From Sulfuricurvum sp. (GTDB lineage Bacteria; Campylobacterota; Campylobacteria; Campylobacterales; Sulfurimonadaceae): a DNA stretch of 64,000 nucleotides. Location: assembly GCA_020721585.1 (NCBI GenBank), contig DYMK01000009.1, positions 1 through 64,000 of the forward strand. The letters are read 5' to 3'. Positions within the stretch are counted from its first letter, which is position 1; each line of letters begins with the position of its first letter. Position numbers and translations under genes: made by a program. The notes under the pieces were generated by a model, which searched no databases, was not told where the DNA came from, and was given only the letters and a program-made list of their open reading frames with translations. This document shows positions 62,063 through 64,000 of the stretch, in pieces.

Positions 62063-63046
62063 TTGTTCCAAAGACGAAGCACGCGATGTTGTGGCGAATA
62101 AGAGTTCTTTGCTCACCCCAGCGACAAGGGCGAAATGAAACGGATGGGCTTTGAGGAGGGGGAGAATCTCTTCAACACAGTCGTAATAAACGCAATGATC
62201 CAGCGGAAGGCTATGGGAGGAGGGGAGGATATAAAGTTTTTGTGACCATTTGGCGTATTTTTCTAAAAAAGCACCCTCTTGGTCGATTAATTCAAGCGAT
62301 GGTTCAAAAATGACCACATGGTCACTGGCACCAAACTCTTTGATTTCCAATGACTGATTGGTAAAAACAGGGGTAAAATGGTTGATTTTGGCAAAATTTT
62401 TGAGTTGAAACGGGATTTCCATTTGATGATAAAAATTTAGGAGCGGTTCCAAATAGGGGAGAAAAAAAGGGGAGAGCATTTGACGCTCATAAAAAAGTTC
62501 CTGATGGGCAAACGAGGTTTCAAAAAGGGTTTTTTCAATGATCGTGATGGTTGTTGCATGAAAGCAGCTTAAGGGGGTAGTCTCAATAAAAAGGTCACTT
62601 TCACTGAGGCTAGGGGAAAAGAGGACGATCGAATTTTCCTCTAACGCCCACAGTTTATCCCACACTTTTGGGATATTTCCCTCGAAGGAATAACAGCTTT
62701 TTGGGGTGCTAATGTACTGAGAAAGGTGAAGGGTAAGCGGATCACACGTATAAACACGCAACCTTTTTGGTAAAAGGTAAAAGCGAAGGATTCGTTTAAG
62801 GGCAGCGTCTAATCCTTCAACTTTAATCCATGCGACTTCAGGATCCCCAATTTGGGTGGGTTTATCAAATAAAATCCCATAGGCACCATTTTTGAGTGCT
62901 TCGGGAATTTCTGATGGGGTATAGGCGACAAAAAGAGACCCTCGCTTGACTTTGGAAACGTCAAAAACAACACCCTCAAAAACATGAATGGTGGGGGTAC
63001 TGTAGAGTATCCCTTGTGTTAAGGCGAGGATATTCTCCAGTCTCAT
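62045..63046 (-). CDS. MurE/MurF N-terminal-like protein
   Basis: 333 residues from ATG 63046, which overlaps the metG stop. The N-terminal part (about 20-70, VVFDVSKVKRGSLFVAY then LKNGAYGILFDKP) has the substrate-binding pattern of MurE/MurF Mur ligases. The Mur ATP-binding GTNGKT loop is not visible in the rest. The remaining 250 residues are unrecognised, so it is not a working ligase by sequence. It follows metG as a coupled gene. Confidence 0.55.
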   Translation of the reverse strand: MRLENILALTQGILYSTPTIHVFEGVVFDVSKVKRGSLFVAYTPSEIPEALKNGAYGILFDKPTQIGDPEVAWIKVEGLDAALKRILRFYLLPKRLRVYTCDPLTLHLSQYISTPKSCYSFEGNIPKVWDKLWALEENSIVLFSPSLSESDLFIETTPLSCFHATTITIIEKTLFETSFAHQELFYERQMLSPFFLPYLEPLLNFYHQMEIPFQLKNFAKINHFTPVFTNQSLEIKEFGASDHVVIFEPSLELIDQEGAFLEKYAKWSQKLYILPSSHSLPLDHCVYYDCVEEILPLLKAHPFHFALVAGVSKELLFATTSRASSLEQLEFMF

Positions 63047-64000
63047 CCAATAGAACTTCCCGCACGACGCGATGTTGAGGGGCGAATAAGGCACAGTCCC
63101 TCACTATCTTTGGCAGCAAGGAGCATCCCCTCAGAGAGCATCCCCATCAATTTAGCGGGTTTTAGGTTGGCAACAACACACACTTGCGTCCCAATGAGCG
63201 ATTGGGCAGAGTAATATTCACGGATACCAGCGATAATTTGACGTGGAGTCTCTTCCCCAAGATCGACATGAAGTTTGAGCAGTTTGGTACTTTTGGGAAC
63301 CTCTTGGGCGTTAAGAACTGTTCCGATTTTAAGGGAGGTTTGAAAAAACTGATCGATGGTGATAAGCCCCTCAGGTGAAACAGTGGTGGTTTTTTTATCG
63401 TCCATTTTGGGAATTTCGACAACAAGGGGTTGTTCCTCACGCATAGCTTTGGGTGCTTCTTGCATAAGGGGTTCCTCGACGCGGGGGAAAAGAGGGGGGA
63501 TTTTTTTGATGGTAAAGGTTGCCAAAAGCCCTTTAGTGAGGATAAGATGGGTATAAGTTTGGGTGGTTATCTCAAACCCAAGGGCATCGGCAATGGTCGC
63601 AGTCGTTTTGGGCATAACCGCATGGAGCATAACGGAAGCTTTTGCCAAAAGATTGGCAACCAAGGCAACTGTGGCTAGGGCTTCATCCTTGCGCCCCTCT
63701 TTCATTTTTACCCATGGAGCGTGTTCTTCAATCGCTTTATTCCCGATGGTAAAGATTTTCCACAGCTCTTCGAGATAACGGTGCAGTTGAAGTTCGTGAA
63801 GATAATGGGGCAAAGAATCCAAAATCGTATGGGCATCGTCTATTTCTCGTGTATGGTATTGGGCAACATCCGAACTGTCGATGACAAAAGCAGAATATTT
63901 TTCACTCATCCCAATAACACGGTTTAAAAGATTCCCCAAATCATTGGAAAGATCCGAATTCATACGATCAATCAAGGCGCGTTGTGAAAAATCACCATCT
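63043..64000 (-). CDS. metG: methionyl-tRNA synthetase, 3' part
   Basis: The frame is open to the window end, so the N-terminal catalytic core (HIGH, KMSKS) lies outside. Visible are the anticodon-binding helical domain (LNRVIGMSEKYSA) and the C-terminal EMAP/Arc1p-like tRNA-binding domain (FQTSLKIGTVLNAQEV, then LKLHVDLGEETPRQIIAGIR), as in bacterial MetRS dimers. The gene overlaps the MurE/MurF-N-like gene by 4 bases. Confidence 0.93.
   Translation of the reverse strand, partial: DGDFSQRALIDRMNSDLSNDLGNLLNRVIGMSEKYSAFVIDSSDVAQYHTREIDDAHTILDSLPHYLHELQLHRYLEELWKIFTIGNKAIEEHAPWVKMKEGRKDEALATVALVANLLAKASVMLHAVMPKTTATIADALGFEITTQTYTHLILTKGLLATFTIKKIPPLFPRVEEPLMQEAPKAMREEQPLVVEIPKMDDKKTTTVSPEGLITIDQFFQTSLKIGTVLNAQEVPKSTKLLKLHVDLGEETPRQIIAGIREYYSAQSLIGTQVCVVANLKPAKLMGMLSEGMLLAAKDSEGLCLIRPSTSRRAGSSIG

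Overview
The window looks like a chromosomal segment of a Campylobacterota bacterium of the Sulfuricurvum/Sulfurimonas type. The evidence is the fur-lysS-glyA gene order (also known in Campylobacter jejuni), a class II DAHP synthase, a ModE with two Mop domains, the tatD-mltD-rlpA-hisB-kdsC-lptC-lptA-ysxC run, and moderately AT-rich DNA with epsilon-like protein sequences. The genus is inferred from protein style, not from a marker gene.

Layout. (1) 1-4115 is a scarred region. It holds an N-terminally truncated LA2681-type HEPN protein, a 5'-deleted cysQ remnant, and a polysaccharide export lipoprotein with a glycosyltransferase, probably the end of a capsule or EPS locus. (2) 4144-12448 is one long minus-strand operon: cvpA-fur-lysS-glyA-SPOR-trpE-aroE-hypothetical-modE. 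(3) 12592-23027 is core housekeeping: class II DAHP synthase, gatC-arsC-like-pilT, a YfgM/BamB-like pair followed by a Xer recombinase, cinA-like, glyS and a YgiQ radical SAM protein. (4) 23156-51727 is a 28.5-kb integrative element in the 3' end of tRNA-Leu(CAA). It is bounded by a 23-bp direct repeat and carries a P4-type integrase next to the tRNA. Both ends carry paired TATCCCTA boxes at the same 12-bp spacing, very probably integrase arm sites. (5) 51904-64000 is core again: tatD, mltD, rlpA, hisB, kdsC, lptC, lptA, ysxC, a short ArgA-like GNAT, an MreD-like membrane protein, mrdA, ybeY, queC, a YgjP-type metallopeptidase, a MurE/MurF-N-like protein and the 3' part of metG.

Inside the island the left half is a defence region. 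hipBA comes first. Then, all on the minus strand and nearly without gaps from 41230 down to 26743, come a type I restriction-modification system (hsdR-hsdM-hsdS), a three-gene ABC-3C system (Mrr-like nuclease effector, middle component MC2, SMC-like ATPase), a DUF6236-like gene, an abutting pair of unrecognised genes, and a Septu-like ATPase/HNH pair. The middle holds an AlpA/DUF3987 maintenance module beside an inverted repeat. The right half (45243-50175) holds a translationally coupled cluster of small membrane proteins with a stand-alone WGR-domain protein. It also has an XRE repressor with two operator-like palindromes, a secreted cysteine-rich three-repeat protein and a cold-shock/CFI-box fusion protein.

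Most promising for novelty are the uncharacterised genes between ABC-3C and Septu (29833-32685), the small membrane/WGR cluster with its leader minigene (45142-47865), and the secreted repeat protein under XRE control (47874-49608). All functions are read from motifs and context; no database search was possible.
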